Of a stretch of DNA of 64,000 bases, positions 43,913-55,968 are shown one piece after another. The stretch comes from Lotus japonicus. Lineage: Eukaryota; Streptophyta; Magnoliopsida; Fabales; Fabaceae. The notes beneath the pieces are model-generated. The model was not told the DNA's origin. It ran no database searches and worked only from the letters and a program-made list of their open reading frames with translations. The translations under genes were made by a program, and so were the position numbers. Positions within the stretch are counted from its first letter, which is position 1, and each line of letters starts with the position of its first letter. The stretch lies in contig NC_080046.1 in NCBI RefSeq assembly GCF_012489685.1, forward strand, positions 66,293,984-66,357,983. Direction: 5' to 3'.

Positions 43913-44399
43913 TGAAAAAAATTTATAAAAGGTATTTTTGGATTTTACGAATTTATCAGGGTACGAATAGATGTGGGGGGTCCGAATAACAACTCCCTGT
44001 ATATTATTCATACGCACTCATACTTATTGACATCCTTAAATCTGAATCTATCAAAATGATTAGGCTTAATAAATCATGGAATAAGGCCTACTTCAACGTG
44101 TACCTATTGAAAACCATAAAAGTAATTTTGTACCCATTAGAAACCATAAAAGTAATTTTAAAAACCAATTTTGTTAAGTGGAAGATGGTTCGGAGGCAAC
44201 CAAGAGAGAGTTGATGGTGTTACCTGCAGAGCTGTTGGAGCCTTACGGCGTCTTGACCTGAGCTCGGAGTGCCTTACTGATTGGGAAGCGATTGGGAATG
44301 GTGTATGATCCCTCAAATTTTTAATTTGAAATAAAAGACATTAAACAACACAACTCACATGAGCTAATAATATGTTTTTTTTTTGAAACTGGAAAATAT
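43913..44399. other. Intergenic with a 31-bp direct repeat
   Basis: At 44099-44161 two imperfect units containing gaaaccataaaagtaatttt lie in tandem. The T-run near 44375-44384 marks the poly(A) end of the neighbouring minus-strand LINE. No gene seen. Confidence 0.6.
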
Positions 44400-45847
44400 T
44401 ATTAAAAATAGCTTAAGTGGTCATAGCGGCAGTTACATCAGAATCAACCAAACGAATACAATCCGGCGGAACCTCCTCAATCCAAACATAGTTGGGGTAC
44501 TTTGAGGAGTTCTTAGCTAAGTGATCAGCTACAGTGTTTCCGGATCGGCGAACAAAAGATAAACTAAAACTATTAAAGCGGGAAACCAAATCCTTACAAT
44601 CTCTAAGAATTGAAATAAAATAAGAAGCACCATGCAGTGGCTTATTCCAAGCATCAAACAGTTGAAGACAATCCGTTTCCAAAGCAATCTCCATGAAGAA
44701 CAAATCAGAGGCGAGTGAAAGTGTCCAACGAAAGGCCAAAGCTTCAGCGATCAAAGGCGAAGGCGCATCAATGGGGAATGTCGTCGCAGCTGCCATAACT
44801 AGTCCCTGATCATTGCGAGCCACACAACCAAACCCAGCCTCTCGATCTTCCTTCCATGAACCGTCAAAGTTCATCTTAATGATGTCCTGCTCTGGTCGGT
44901 GCCATGTTGCCGGAAGAATCCTCTGTCGAACTGAAGCTGTTGTGCGCGGTGGTGCCGCCATCAACTTTAATCGAGTCACCAAATCATCAACTCGCGGCTC
45001 CACCCCTTGGAAAACACACCTGTTCCTTGCTTCCCAAATCACCCACAAAACCGATACACACAAAGCTTCCAAGCTGCTGTCATGAAGCTCAAAAACTTGC
45101 TGCAACAAACTCATTACCGTGCTATCGGGCTGCACCTGCAAGCCACTCACCATCGCGAACCACCATCGTGATGTAACCGGGCATGCCAGAAGCACATGGT
45201 CGATCGTTTCAGGAATGTCATGGCAAAAAAGGACAGCTAGCGTCCACATCAACTCCACGAACTTGCAGTAATTTCCTCACTGGAAGAATGCCTCTCACCG
45301 CCCTCCAAGCAACCTCCTTGCAACGGGGAAGAGCTTGGACATGCCAGAGAGATTTCCAGAACTTAACAGGAGCAATATGGGCAGTGGAAGAAGACGCTGT
45401 GCAAGAGATCTTCCGCTGCCTAACAAAATCATAACCGGACTTTGTAGTATACAAACCATCCACAGTATGAGGCCAGTGCAACTCATCACGTTTAGCTGTC
45501 AACGCATGAAGCTCAAAAACCTGCTGCAACAAACTCATTACCGTGCTATCGGGCTGCACCCGCAAGCCACTCACCATCGTGATGTAACCGGGCATGCCAG
45601 AAGGACATGGTCGATCGTTTCAGGAATGTCATGGCAAAAAGGACAGCTAGCGTCCACATCAACTCCACGAACTTGCAGCAATTTCCTCACTAGAAGAATG
45701 CTTCTCACCGCCCTCCAAGCAACCTCCTTGCAACGGGGAAGAGCTTGGACATGCCAGAGAGATTTCCAGAACTTAACAGGAGCAATATGGGCAGTGGAAG
45801 AAGATGCTGTGCGAGAGATCCTCCGCTGCCTAACAAAATCATAACCG
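44385..45847 (-). mobile_element. 5'-truncated LINE fragment with internal tandem duplication
   Basis: Minus strand encodes the 3' part of a LINE ORF2. A zf-RVT region (KFWKSLWHVQALPRCKEVAW, then a coding stretch for the CPF motif) is followed by a 281-codon frame with PETIDHVLLACPVTSRWW, MNFDGSWKEDREAGFGCVAR and NTVADHLAKNS (RNase H-like). It ends in a poly(A) run (T-run on plus). Broken by frameshifts. No exact TSD could be fixed. Confidence 0.85.
45081..45847. repeat. About 350-bp tandem duplication inside the LINE fragment
   Basis: 45081-45437 and 45505-45847 are near-identical (shared ctcattaccgtgctatcggg, gtcgatcgtttcaggaatgt, gagcttggacatgccagaga). They differ by a short indel of about 18 bp near 45155 (gaaccaccatcgtgat region) and a one-base A-run difference. 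The duplication arose after insertion or was carried by it. Confidence 0.92.
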
Positions 45848-46392
45848 CAGTTATTTTAACATGATAAACAAACCCATCACTCATTTATTTAACAAGCTTA
45901 AATATCATCAAGAAAACCCAAGCTTAAGCACAAATGGATAACATCGGCTTCAGAACTTAAACCATAAAAATGAGCAAGAAAAAGTAACTAGATCACAAGC
46001 AGCAAGACCCAAAAAAGGGGGTTAAGTTATAACCCACTAAGAAGCTTAAACAGATCCAATTGAGCAAATGATATACCTTAGAAGGAAGCAAGTGGTAAAT
46101 GATGAAACTTTAGAACCAAAACTTAATCTTGACTGCATAGAGTTCATGAGCATGAGAAGAAGGAAAGTGGTTAAGTGGTTACTCTGAGCTGAGTTGAGCT
46201 GAGCTGTGACTGAGAGAGACTCAGATACCACCGACTGAATTTAGATTCTGGCATTCATATTTTATTTTATTTTTATTTTATCTTTTTTGGATAATTTCTA
46301 TTATTGTTATATTCCAGTTGGGTTTGTGTGTGTCGTGCACTCTTTCTCCTCACTTTCCGTGTATGTATGTGTGAGAATTCACCTGCACACTC
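45848..46392. other. Intergenic, no gene seen
   Basis: AT-rich spacer between the LINE fragment and the zinc-finger pseudogene. Short frames only, with no recognisable content. Confidence 0.6.
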
Positions 46393-47584
46393 ATTCATTA
46401 AATATGTTAAGCCATACATATATACTTTCTATGATATATGTATGGCTCAAACAGTGATACTTGTAGATGTTGTACTCCTTGTCCTCAAAGCAACAGTGGC
46501 AGCAGCAAAGATTCAGAAGGTTCTTCTCATAGAACAAGGACAGCACCAACAACTACAAGGATGTTGGATCAGACAAATTCTTCTGATGGTGTTTTGAAAA
46601 ATCTTGATGCAGTTGAACCACACCATATCTCCAACCATTCAGGTATATATCTAACAGTTTCCTAGTTGAACAGGCATGTCTTAGTTTATTGTTCACTATG
46701 CTTCTAAATCTTAGTATTGTTTACTAAATTGTTCATATGATGTTTCAGTTAATTGCCATAGCTTCTCTTTGCCATGTTTGGGCCAAATCAATTGATCACA
46801 ATTTTTAGGGGATTTGTTGTAATTAACATTTCTTGACTGAATTTCTTTGAAGGCTGCACTTTTTGCAGGTTTTATTGCTTGTTTAGTGAACAGAGCTCTG
46901 ATTAAACAGTTTTCTTCATCTTATTTTCAAGTTTTACAAAATCAAATTTTGGAAAACTTCCACTGAGTTTTTTGTCGTAATTTGTTAATGTTATTTATGT
47001 ATCATACTGCTTTTTTTAGATTCTGCAATGTGAGCTTCTGAATTCTGATGTCATGGAAAATGATTCAATATCTTCTGCCTACTTTTGCATTTAGCGCATA
47101 CACTTGATGATATAAGGTCACTACTGTTTTTCTTGTTTGTGTTTTATTTGAAATAGAGCATCTGATTGCTGTCTATGTTATTTTGTTTGTGTAAACTATG
47201 GCTTTCATAGTTTGAAGAGAACTTAAATGAATGAAAGCACTTTTAGGATGTAATTTTTTATGTGGTGGAAAGAAGTACTTTTAAGAACCTAGTTTATCAA
47301 CATGTTCTATTTTGCAGTCACTGAACTTCAAGAAGATTCATCTAGGCAGATTATAGAAACTATGTGGAACAAGTTCAGTTAATTCTGAAAACATCTTGGG
47401 GCAGATTGATTGCATCTTAAAAGTCCAGAACATGCCAAAGACATTTGATTGCTTTGAGGAATACAGGGAAAAGGTGAAGATTAAGGCTGAAAGCTTAGAG
47501 ATGACAAAAATGAGGAAGTTCACAAAGCAAAGTATTAGGATTCAATCCTGTCACAGGCAACAACCTGTTATCCAAATAGAATAG
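46393..47584 (+). pseudogene. C2H2-like zinc-finger family fragment, frameshifted
   Basis: Two exon-like segments. The first, ending at a GT donor after 46642, reads CRCCTPCPQSNSGSSKDSEG and later MLDQTNSSDGVLKNLDAVEP. The second starts after an AG at 47317 with VTELQEDSSRQIIETMW, then is interrupted (TAA near 47382) and continues in another frame as ENILGQIDCILKVQNMPKTF, EEYREKVKIKAESL, ending at TAG 47584. The VTEL...SRQI(I/V)E and ILKVQN...FEEYREKVK motifs are those of a plant C2H2-like zinc-finger family whose copies normally go on to a (R)CxADGNE(L/M)xRFxG block; here that block is missing. Assignment is from remembered family motifs only. Confidence 0.55.
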
Positions 47585-47892
47585 GCTTCTCATTCTTTCA
47601 AATGGACAGAGTAAATGTTGTGCTAGTTATATGTACCATAAAAGCAATCAATTCCAACATGATCCAAGCATAAAATTCAACAAAAAAAGTCAATGAGATG
47701 CAACAGAAAACTTAAATAACACACATTCGGTTTCTAGTTTCTATCAACATAACAAAATATAACCTGTGTGAAGCCATTGAAGTTGAAAAACCAAAATCAA
47801 TTAACCATTTTCTCATAAAGACAAATGAATATAAACCAGTTTTATCCCTTCGTAAAATAGAAGAGATAGATCCACAACTGCTCCACTTAATT

Positions 47893-49158
47893 TTAATAAG
47901 GTGAAATTAAGCTTTCACAGCAAATCGTGGCACATGATTTAAATACGCGGTAAGTTGTTTCAAGAGGACTCAATCTTTTAGTTCTGGGGTTGTAGAGGAA
48001 ATCTTCTGGCAAGATGAGGAAATCACCCTTGTCGAACCTATAGATAGGAAAGAAAAAGGGTATCGGGAAGTCACGAGGTTCAAGATCTTTATCATTACTA
48101 ATGCTGAGCAATTTAGTCCAAGACTCATGAATTCCAAACTTCTTCATCTGCCAAATTACAAAATTTTCTCCGTCATTGTGAGAAACGCAGAGGCATTCAT
48201 CCAAAACCCCCAGATGTGGAGAACGGAACTTATGGGGCGTATCAGGCAACACCAACCTCACAAACTCCTCCTTATTCAAATCAAAAGAAAGAATCATGCA
48301 TGAGCCATTGTCCCACTCAAAATTGTCCCACTCAGAATCAAAATCCACCCACTCATTGTTTCCCACATAATTGTTCTCATTAATTTTATTAATGACTATC
48401 CAATTAAGAGTCCCATTCAAGTGAACTCCAAATATGTTCTTACCCTCCTCTATAGGGGTAAGATCAGGTGGGAAACATCCAACACATCTCCAACTATTGC
48501 CACCCATATTAAAAACCATCGCATACTGGTTTCTCATTAGGACTAACACCTTGTAAGTGTCACTCACGTAATCATAGCCAAACCCGCAATAGACAAAGAG
48601 ATAGGATAACTCATCATCGTTAGGCGGCATGGTTTGGAACATCTTTTGAGATGTTGACTTCATGGCTTGGAACATTTGAGATGTTGACTTCATGGCTTGG
48701 AACATCTTTTGAGATGTTGACTTCATGGCGGGATTCCAGAAACAAACCCAAAAAAGTTGCTGTTCATCAGATGTGTCTTGGGTTCCAATCATGCACACCA
48801 ACCCATCACAGGAACCTATTGTCAAGTATCTGTCTTTCCAATTGGAGCGTAAGAACTGCACTTCTTCAGCAACGGTTGGAGGAGGGGTTTTGAGAAAGGA
48901 TTTGACATGCAAAGATGAGATGTGATCGGCGTCGTTATATGGAGGGAAGAATATTACAAGTGGGTTGGCGTTTGGAGCCGAGGATTGGCGAAGGTGTAGC
49001 TTCACAAAGTAGGTGCTGGAGATGAGAGAGTTGAATGATTTGCACACCAACTTGAACCGCATCAAGGATTTCACAGAGAGACGTGAGAGGATATCCATGA
49101 TGAGTTCCTCTGGGATCAATAGCCGGTTTGTATGGAGTCGTTTCTCCTCTGGTTGCAT
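47893..49158 (-). CDS. F-box protein with F-box-associated domain
   Basis: Substrate-recognition subunit of an SCF ubiquitin ligase; F-box proteins of this type bind SKP1 and recruit targets for ubiquitination. Single exon, 421 residues from the ATG at 49158 (MQPEEKRLHTNRLLIPEELI). The F-box is at about residues 13-58 (LIMDILSRLSVKSLMRFKLV, CKSFNSLISSTYFVKLHL). An F-box-associated region follows with GSCDGLVCMI, FWNPAMKS, FGYDYVSDTYKVLVL and SWRCVGCFPP. The stretch after FWNP is expanded by three copies of AMKSTSQ(K)MFQ-like sequence in frame. No stop or frameshift. The substrate is unknown, and this family is large in legumes. A hAT element lies 31 bp upstream of the start codon. Confidence 0.9.
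   Translation of the reverse strand: MQPEEKRLHTNRLLIPEELIMDILSRLSVKSLMRFKLVCKSFNSLISSTYFVKLHLRQSSAPNANPLVIFFPPYNDADHISSLHVKSFLKTPPPTVAEEVQFLRSNWKDRYLTIGSCDGLVCMIGTQDTSDEQQLFWVCFWNPAMKSTSQKMFQAMKSTSQMFQAMKSTSQKMFQTMPPNDDELSYLFVYCGFGYDYVSDTYKVLVLMRNQYAMVFNMGGNSWRCVGCFPPDLTPIEEGKNIFGVHLNGTLNWIVINKINENNYVGNNEWVDFDSEWDNFEWDNGSCMILSFDLNKEEFVRLVLPDTPHKFRSPHLGVLDECLCVSHNDGENFVIWQMKKFGIHESWTKLLSISNDKDLEPRDFPIPFFFPIYRFDKGDFLILPEDFLYNPRTKRLSPLETTYRVFKSCATICCESLISPY
48635..48730 (-). repeat. In-frame 33/30/33-bp coding repeat in the F-box gene
   Basis: Three tandem units of tggaacatcttttgagatgt plus ttgacttcatggct, the middle one lacking three bases, preserve the reading frame. They add about 20 residues relative to the usual single FWNPATxKS context of this family. 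Confidence 0.9.
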
Positions 49159-49189
49159 GGTGCAGCTATGGATGTGTATCAACTATCAA

Positions 49190-50693
49190 CAGTGGCGGAG
49201 CAAGAATTTTCGGGGAGCCTGGGCAAGATTAAACCTAAGTCTAATTAACCACATTTGACGTCTGACCTAGAATTTTAAATTGCGATTGGGGGCATTGCAG
49301 TGTTGCGGCGTGAATAGCATGTTAGCAAAATTCGATATGACAAGAGTTGGATCTGGTAAACATGAGTTCAAGTAAAGTGATTTATATTTGGATACGGTTA
49401 CGAAAACGTGGGTCTCGTAAGAGAATTTTATTTGAATATCTTTCATTAGAATTAATTTTAGATGTATAACAATCAAATGAGTATAAATATTATAATTATA
49501 AATGATATATTTTAAATAAATATAAGTAATATATTAAAACAAATTACTCCTTTTGACCATTGTAATATATATTTTAGATTTCTATAGTTTGATTAAATTT
49601 TACGGACTCAATTTTGATATTTTTTAAACTATATCTATATATTTTTTTTCCCAATCTATATACAGTAGTATACTTTGAAAAATAATATAACATGTGGAAG
49701 TTATGGGCTGATGTAATGTTAGTTTACACATATAGATAAGCTCTTCGGCCTAGCCCAATATATGGCTATGTTTGGCATGTCATTTCAGCTAGCTTATAGC
49801 TTATTTGACTAGCTTAAAGCTTATTTGACTAGCTTAAAAGCTCTTTAAAAGTGTTTGGTGAAGGAGCTTATTTCAGTAGCTTAAAGCTTTGAGCTATAAG
49901 CTATCAGGTAGCTTATAGCTTATTAAATTTATTTTCTTTTTTATCCTTATTAATTTATTAAAATTCTACCATTACCCTTATATATATATATAAAAACACT
50001 AAACCTATTTTTCATCACACTTACGTATGCAGTTCCCGCCACACCGCTGCGCACCACAAGTATTAAAAATATTATATTAAGATGATAAATAACTTGAGTT
50101 AATAAAAATATTTAAAGTGATATTAATTTTAATATTAATATCATATAGATATTAATGTGAAAATAAAGTAATGTTAAATATAAAAATAATTATACAAGTA
50201 TGTCCTTTTATGTCATTTTACAATTTCAGCTTGTTTAACAGCTAGTTTTTCCAAACACTTTTGTTTTAATCATGTAGCTTTTCAGCTTTCAGCTAGCTTA
50301 TCAGCTAAACATGCCAAACATAACCTATACCTAAAACCTAAAAAAAGATAGAGAAGGATACACAGTACACATCATCTCTTGCAGCAGCCGCATTACTCAA
50401 AAATGAGAGAAACAGATTCAAGATTCAACAGATTGATTTTTTCTTCCAAACTCTTCTACCCTCCATCTCCTTCTCCATTTTGTGCGACACACTATCTCTT
50501 CTCCCCCTCCAACACGATTGCAGTGTGTTATACGGAGGCTGAACAGTAGCAGAGTAGCTCACGGTAGAGTTTTTGCCCAGGTTACCCTTAGTTTTTTGCC
50601 CGAAAAGGACCCCTCAGCCCAAAGTAAAAAAACATTTCTGGCCATGGAGCCCGGGCAAGTGCCCAGGCAGGCTGGGCAGTGGATCCGCCCCTG
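49190..50693. mobile_element. Non-autonomous hAT element B, 1.50 kb
   Basis: Starts cagtggcggagcaagaattt and ends (inverse) caggggcggatccactgccc. A perfect 8-bp TSD, actatcaa, lies at 49182-49189 and 50694-50701. The left end resembles hAT A (shared taagtctaa, tgacgt, gcggcgtgaata). Contains a nested TIR element at 49764-50325. No transposase frame. Lies in the promoter/5' leader of the F-box gene. Confidence 0.92.
49764..50325. mobile_element. Nested TIR element (ggctatgtttggcatg) in hAT B
   Basis: Begins ggctatgtttggcatg and ends with its inverse catgccaaacataacc (one mismatch). Subterminal arms are rich in agcttatagctta/tcagctagctta inverted motifs. The same three bases, tat, flank both ends. 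About 560 bp with an AT-rich centre and no coding potential. Confidence 0.75.
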
Positions 50694-50701
50694 ACTATCA
50701 A

Positions 50702-51489
50702 CAAACAAGGTGAGACTGAGCCCTGATATGTGTGAAGTTACACTCTGGCTACAATGAAGGAATAAATATATCTTCATACCTTACTTTTGAGCTGTGGAGA
50801 GGCGGAAGAAGTGAGAGATAGGAAGAAATGAGAGAGAAAGTAAAGATGTAATAATAGATAATTCGATACATAAAGAAGAGGGAAATAGATAGAGAATGAG
50901 GTGAAAAAAATATTAAATCTTAAAAAATCTTATCATACTTTTCATCTAATTTTTTTTAACAGATCTGATCTTATTTTTGAATATGCTGATCTTATCACTC
51001 TATATCTTTCATTTTTTTTTCTTTGACGTCAATATCTTTTAAAACTAAAAGATTTGTTTTAATAATTTCAAATTTTAAATCAATGTTTATCTCCCCTAAT
51101 ATATTTACAACGGATATGATTTTTTCCCCGATGATGTTGTAAATTCGTATATAATGTTTATTAAATATTTATTTTCTTAATAAATTATATGTTTAGTAAT
51201 TTAAGAAAGAATTAGAATTTTTTTAAAAAGAGAATTTTTTTACAATTGATGTTGTTTAAAGAATTGTGAGATGTCTCACAATTTTTTTTAAAGTAAAGAA
51301 ACCAGAAATAAAAGCCCATTTCCGTTGTCAATTACATATGATAAGGATTTGTTTTCATAACAATTTTTTTTTTAGTATTTTCTAATAAATAATTCAATTT
51401 TATACAATAGGACTAAATTCTGAATTACGAACCAAGTGTCTAAGTCTATATCCAAAAAAATGAAAGAAAATTCTTGAGAATGCCTAATA
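50702..51489. other. Intergenic, F-box upstream DNA
   Basis: The left part may hold the F-box promoter and a 5' UTR intron: on minus, agtaag|gtatgaag is a donor-like site near 50780, and gatag before the coding exon an acceptor. The last 28 bases (51462-51489, aaaaaatgaaagaaaattct and onward) match the start of the EXORDIUM duplicate at 28238. Confidence 0.4.
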
Positions 51490-51521
51490 CTAGTATTTTG
51501 TACCCGTGCAGGGCACGGGTA
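51490..51521 (-). other. Helitron 3' terminal hairpin
   Basis: Arms tacccgtgc (51501-51509) and gcacgggta (51513-51521) with loop agg. Eleven bases separate the stem from the CTAG terminus, as in canonical Helitron 3' ends. Confidence 0.8.
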
Positions 51522-54500
51522 TTTAGTTTTCAAAACCACGAATTCAAAGCCGTCAACAAAGAACATATGTGAAAATAGAGAAAATTTATGCATATGGTCA
51601 AGTATATGACTTAAATCGAACAATTGAAAGTATACGGTGCATTTATGAAATTATAGGGATAAAAAGTGTAATTAAGCTAAAAATAAACTCGGTTAGTCCA
51701 TAGAAAAATAACTCACTTTGTTCTTAATGAAGAATTTTTTCCCGTATTTATTTTATTTTATTTTATTTAAGAAAAATCATTAGGGGAATCATTTTTCTAA
51801 GTTTTATTTTTAGTGTAATTATTTAAGTTGCAATAAAAAAATGCTCAGTATTTATTATTATCACATATATGTTACTTCTTCTCTATTAAATTAAAAATAT
51901 TCACACGATGAACAAAAATGAATTTTTCATCAAAGAGTCTTTATTCCAAATAACTTTTCTAGTATTGTGACTCATGTGTTGCATGAAGAACATTCATTTG
52001 TATTTATAGCGTAAATTTTTCATATTTTATATTATTTTTTTTACGTTCATTAGAAATAAGTTCATAAATTAACATAATAAAGTTAACTTTAAATATGAGT
52101 TAAAAAAAAGTTAATTTTAAATATAAATTAATATATATATATATATATTCATATAAAATGCTCCTCTTGGGGAAAATTTTACCCATTTATTTAAAAATAT
52201 ATAAATATATAATTATATTAATAGAAAATAATTTATGTTTATATTATTTAAAGATGAAAGTATTGTTCTGTAATATATTCCTTCCTATAAGAGAGCAATT
52301 ACTGTATAGTTTAAGCATAATTAATGCAAACTATATTTGAACAAATAAAATAAAATAAATATTTATAAAATAATTTATATATTAATATGATGCCATACAA
52401 CATATTTTTATTTTTATTAAAATTTAAAATAAAATTAACTATTTCTCTACGTGGCATATTATGATTAGTTACACCGACCGTACATCTCAATTAAACTCTA
52501 ATAGGTTTCGTTTAAAATTTTCATACTCATTTGATAGCTATTTATCTGTTTTTAGTATATACATATTAATTAGTAAATAAACTTAACAGTTAAAAGAAAT
52601 TTAGATATTTATATAATCATTTGAAATTAAACTTAAATATTTAGATGATCATGTGAAATTTTTGTACTGATGTGATATACATTTATCTTTCATATTTTTT
52701 TTGACAGATATCTTTCATATTTTATATATTAAAAACTTTAAATTGTATTTTCTATCTAAACTCAAGGTGATATAAATATGTAATAATTATTTACCTTTTC
52801 TACTTTATTTAATATTCAACTTTCAATTATGTTTTCTATTTGAAATCAAGTGATTTAAGAAAAAATTTCTATAGGCAATGTGCAAATCGTAAATCGTATA
52901 GAGTAGTTAAAAGTTAAAACTTGATTCAACATTCATTGTTGATCTTTTAAGCATGAAGATGAAAGATGAACATAATTCTGGTGGAAGATTATATTTTTAC
53001 CGTAGCTTATCGATTGTATTTGGTTTGAGACGCGAAGAAAAGAAATGAAAGAAAACACGCAAAATAAAATCCTTCCATTGTCTGCTTTTATAATTTAAAG
53101 GGAATGAAAGAAAAAACTTCATAGATCCCACTTGAATTTTTTTTCTCTCTCCATCGAGAAAAAGTAGAGGGATATGTTGCATTTTAAGCTAAAAAGAGTA
53201 TGACACCCACTTATAAAATTTACATTCAGACGTGAATCAACTAAAATTAATACCGATGAAATATGAGTTTAATCGATGTACGTATAAACAAATTATGACA
53301 CAGGACTCAACAGTTACATTCCTTTTTTATTTTAATTAAATAAATACAAATTTTTGACGTGGCAGAAATTAATTGGATGTCAGTGTAAAAAAGCTTTATA
53401 TTGACAGTACATCAACCATTTTGTATTGATAGATATAATGTTGCTTCATTTTTTTCTTGTTACAATCGAAAATGAATGTTGCTTCATTTGCTTTCATGTT
53501 GATTTCATTTGGCTTATTTTACTTGTAAGAATAATAACTAATTTTTGAATAACAAAAAAAACTATTTGTTGAAATATACAATATATTATATTAAAATGAA
53601 CAATTTAAATATTGTATAACTATTTTAATTTTAGTGTAATATTTGATAATAACAATTGAAAAATGAAGTTATTATGTACCAAAAAAAAAAAGAAAAATGA
53701 AGTTATTTTGTTAACCAAATAACCTAAAAGATTATTACACTTTCCTTTTTTCTTTCTTTCCTTTCTCTATATTTCATTCTTCATTTATTTCCTCTCACTT
53801 TCTCTACCATCCAAGCATACCCTAACAAATTGATCTATAAATCTGCACACAACCTGCAAAATTTGAAAACTAACAGAAATGTAGTTCTATTTAAACATAA
53901 TCCGACTAACATCCTAACAAACATCATAAGTATCATATTTTAATAAGACTTATTCAAATTTAAATAAGAAACTAAAACTAACAATTTAAAAAGTTAAAAT
54001 AATTACAAAATATAGAAGTGAGAAATGGATGCTTGAACAAAATCATACTCATGGATCCATGTGAAATAATGCTTTCATTTTGAAAGCAGCTGAGATCCTT
54101 TGTCATGACTCTCACTACTCCTAACAAATGAAAAGGTTAAAATTGCCGATAAATTCATAGAAAAGACATAAGACAACAGATATACAAATTTGTAAAACAA
54201 AAAAACCATCACAAGTCGACAATATGTATTGTGAAAATAAGAATATAATTTGTATTACAAAGGAATAATCATGAATGCTTTCTTCACTGCTTTGAAAATG
54301 AAAATCCACATTTAATACAACAAAGACTGAAAGTAGGAAGAAAGAAAGATTGCCCACTATCTTCATTAGGAATTTATGATAAAAGGAAAATCAACATTCA
54401 AATAAGTTATTGTCTTCGTCCAGTAACTACAAAAAAAGTGCAGTTGAAATCACAAAATAATGGAAGAATGAAATAAAAGTGATGTCTATCCATCAAGATT

Positions 54501-55738
54501 TTTTTTTATCAACAAACACAGCAGTACATGAACATTACAAAACAATAATGAAACAGGGAAGGAGATTATAGCTAAAAAAATTAAACAAAAAAAAAACAGG
54601 TTGCAAAGGATAATGAAGAAATATGCTCTATCACATGAACGAAAAGTTCAACGTAATGTAAATTTACTTCAAGAACACCATGAAAGAATCATTGGAGCTT
54701 GTTGAAGCAGATTTATTTTCAAAGTTGAAGAAAAAGGACTACCAGGATATGAGGAAATGATATGCCCTTGAGTTATAACAATTTGTAATTTATAAAGGCA
54801 CAAAGCAAAGCATTGTTGAAATACATGGAAGAAAAAAGAGAAGAGAGTATGGTCTGACATGAGAAGAAGGGAGAAAGAGTTAGCAGTACGTGGTATCTCA
54901 AATGCGATGGTGATCAGTTTTTAATAACGAATTTAACCCTTGAAAATTGAAAGATAGCACATTTGAATTTTTTAAAAAAATAAGAAAGTTTTAAATTCAA
55001 ATTTGATAGATCAAAAGAATTTCTCTCCACACATTCCATATATCAAAATCAGATTTTTGTTATTTGTCAAAAAAAAAATCAGATTTTTGTTTATAAAAAC
55101 CTTTAAATGGTTTGCCGGTTTAAAAATGGTTTGAAAATTTCTTTTTATTTTACTTAGTAAATAGTAATTAAAACCGTAGCACACCTTTTTAATGATCTAA
55201 TATTATATTATTATTAGTTTAATATTATAACTAAACTAATGGGGGAAGGGACAATGTGTGACCAGATTCGTCCATTGAAGCCCTCATTTTGCCGGTTTGT
55301 TAAAATAAACTTAGCTCTATTTTTACTCCAAATCTACATTCCACTTCTTCTAACAACTTAACCTCATATTTTAAGATTCTAATAGAATATTCTCTATAGT
55401 TTTTTTTTTGAAATTAATATTGTCTATAGTTTTTTTTGAACAATAATATTGTCTATGGTTAAAACTTAATTAATTTTAATATGAAAAAAAATTGAATTCA
55501 AATTCCTTTTAATTATATTATTTACAGCCTACCAGATTGGATTGTTTCAGTTAGTAAATTTAACATTCAAAAATAAATTCTACAATACAATTTTTTTTAA
55601 TCTCTCTTTTATCAATTAATTATCTTACGTAAGTTTTTTTTTTGAAACTGATCTTATGTAACCATCCTTATGTATGCATATCAAGTTTTGTCTTTTATTA
55701 ATCATCATATCAAGTTTTTTTTTGGTACATATATCAAG

Positions 55739-55741
<3 letters not shown>

Positions 55742-55778
<37 letters not shown>
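55742..55778. repeat. (TA)n microsatellite
   Basis: About 18 TA units immediately to the left of the CACTA element. Confidence 0.95.
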
Positions 55779-55781
<3 letters not shown>

Positions 55782-55968
55782 CTTTTGAAAGACATCACTA
55801 AAAAAAACTTGTCTTTAGTGGCACTACATTTGTGGCATTTACCAAAAAATGCCACAAACGTATATTACTCTGGCATTTAATTAGAATGCCACTAATTTAA
55901 AAACGCATTCTGAGCTAATTAGTAGCTATTTGGCAGCAATCTTCTTCTGAAGTGGCACTTATCTTAAA

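Noticed and set aside
44360..45880. TSD search around the minus-strand LINE fragment
   Set aside because: Sequences such as taataatatg and ttattttaacatg look similar but do not match exactly, so no TSD is claimed.
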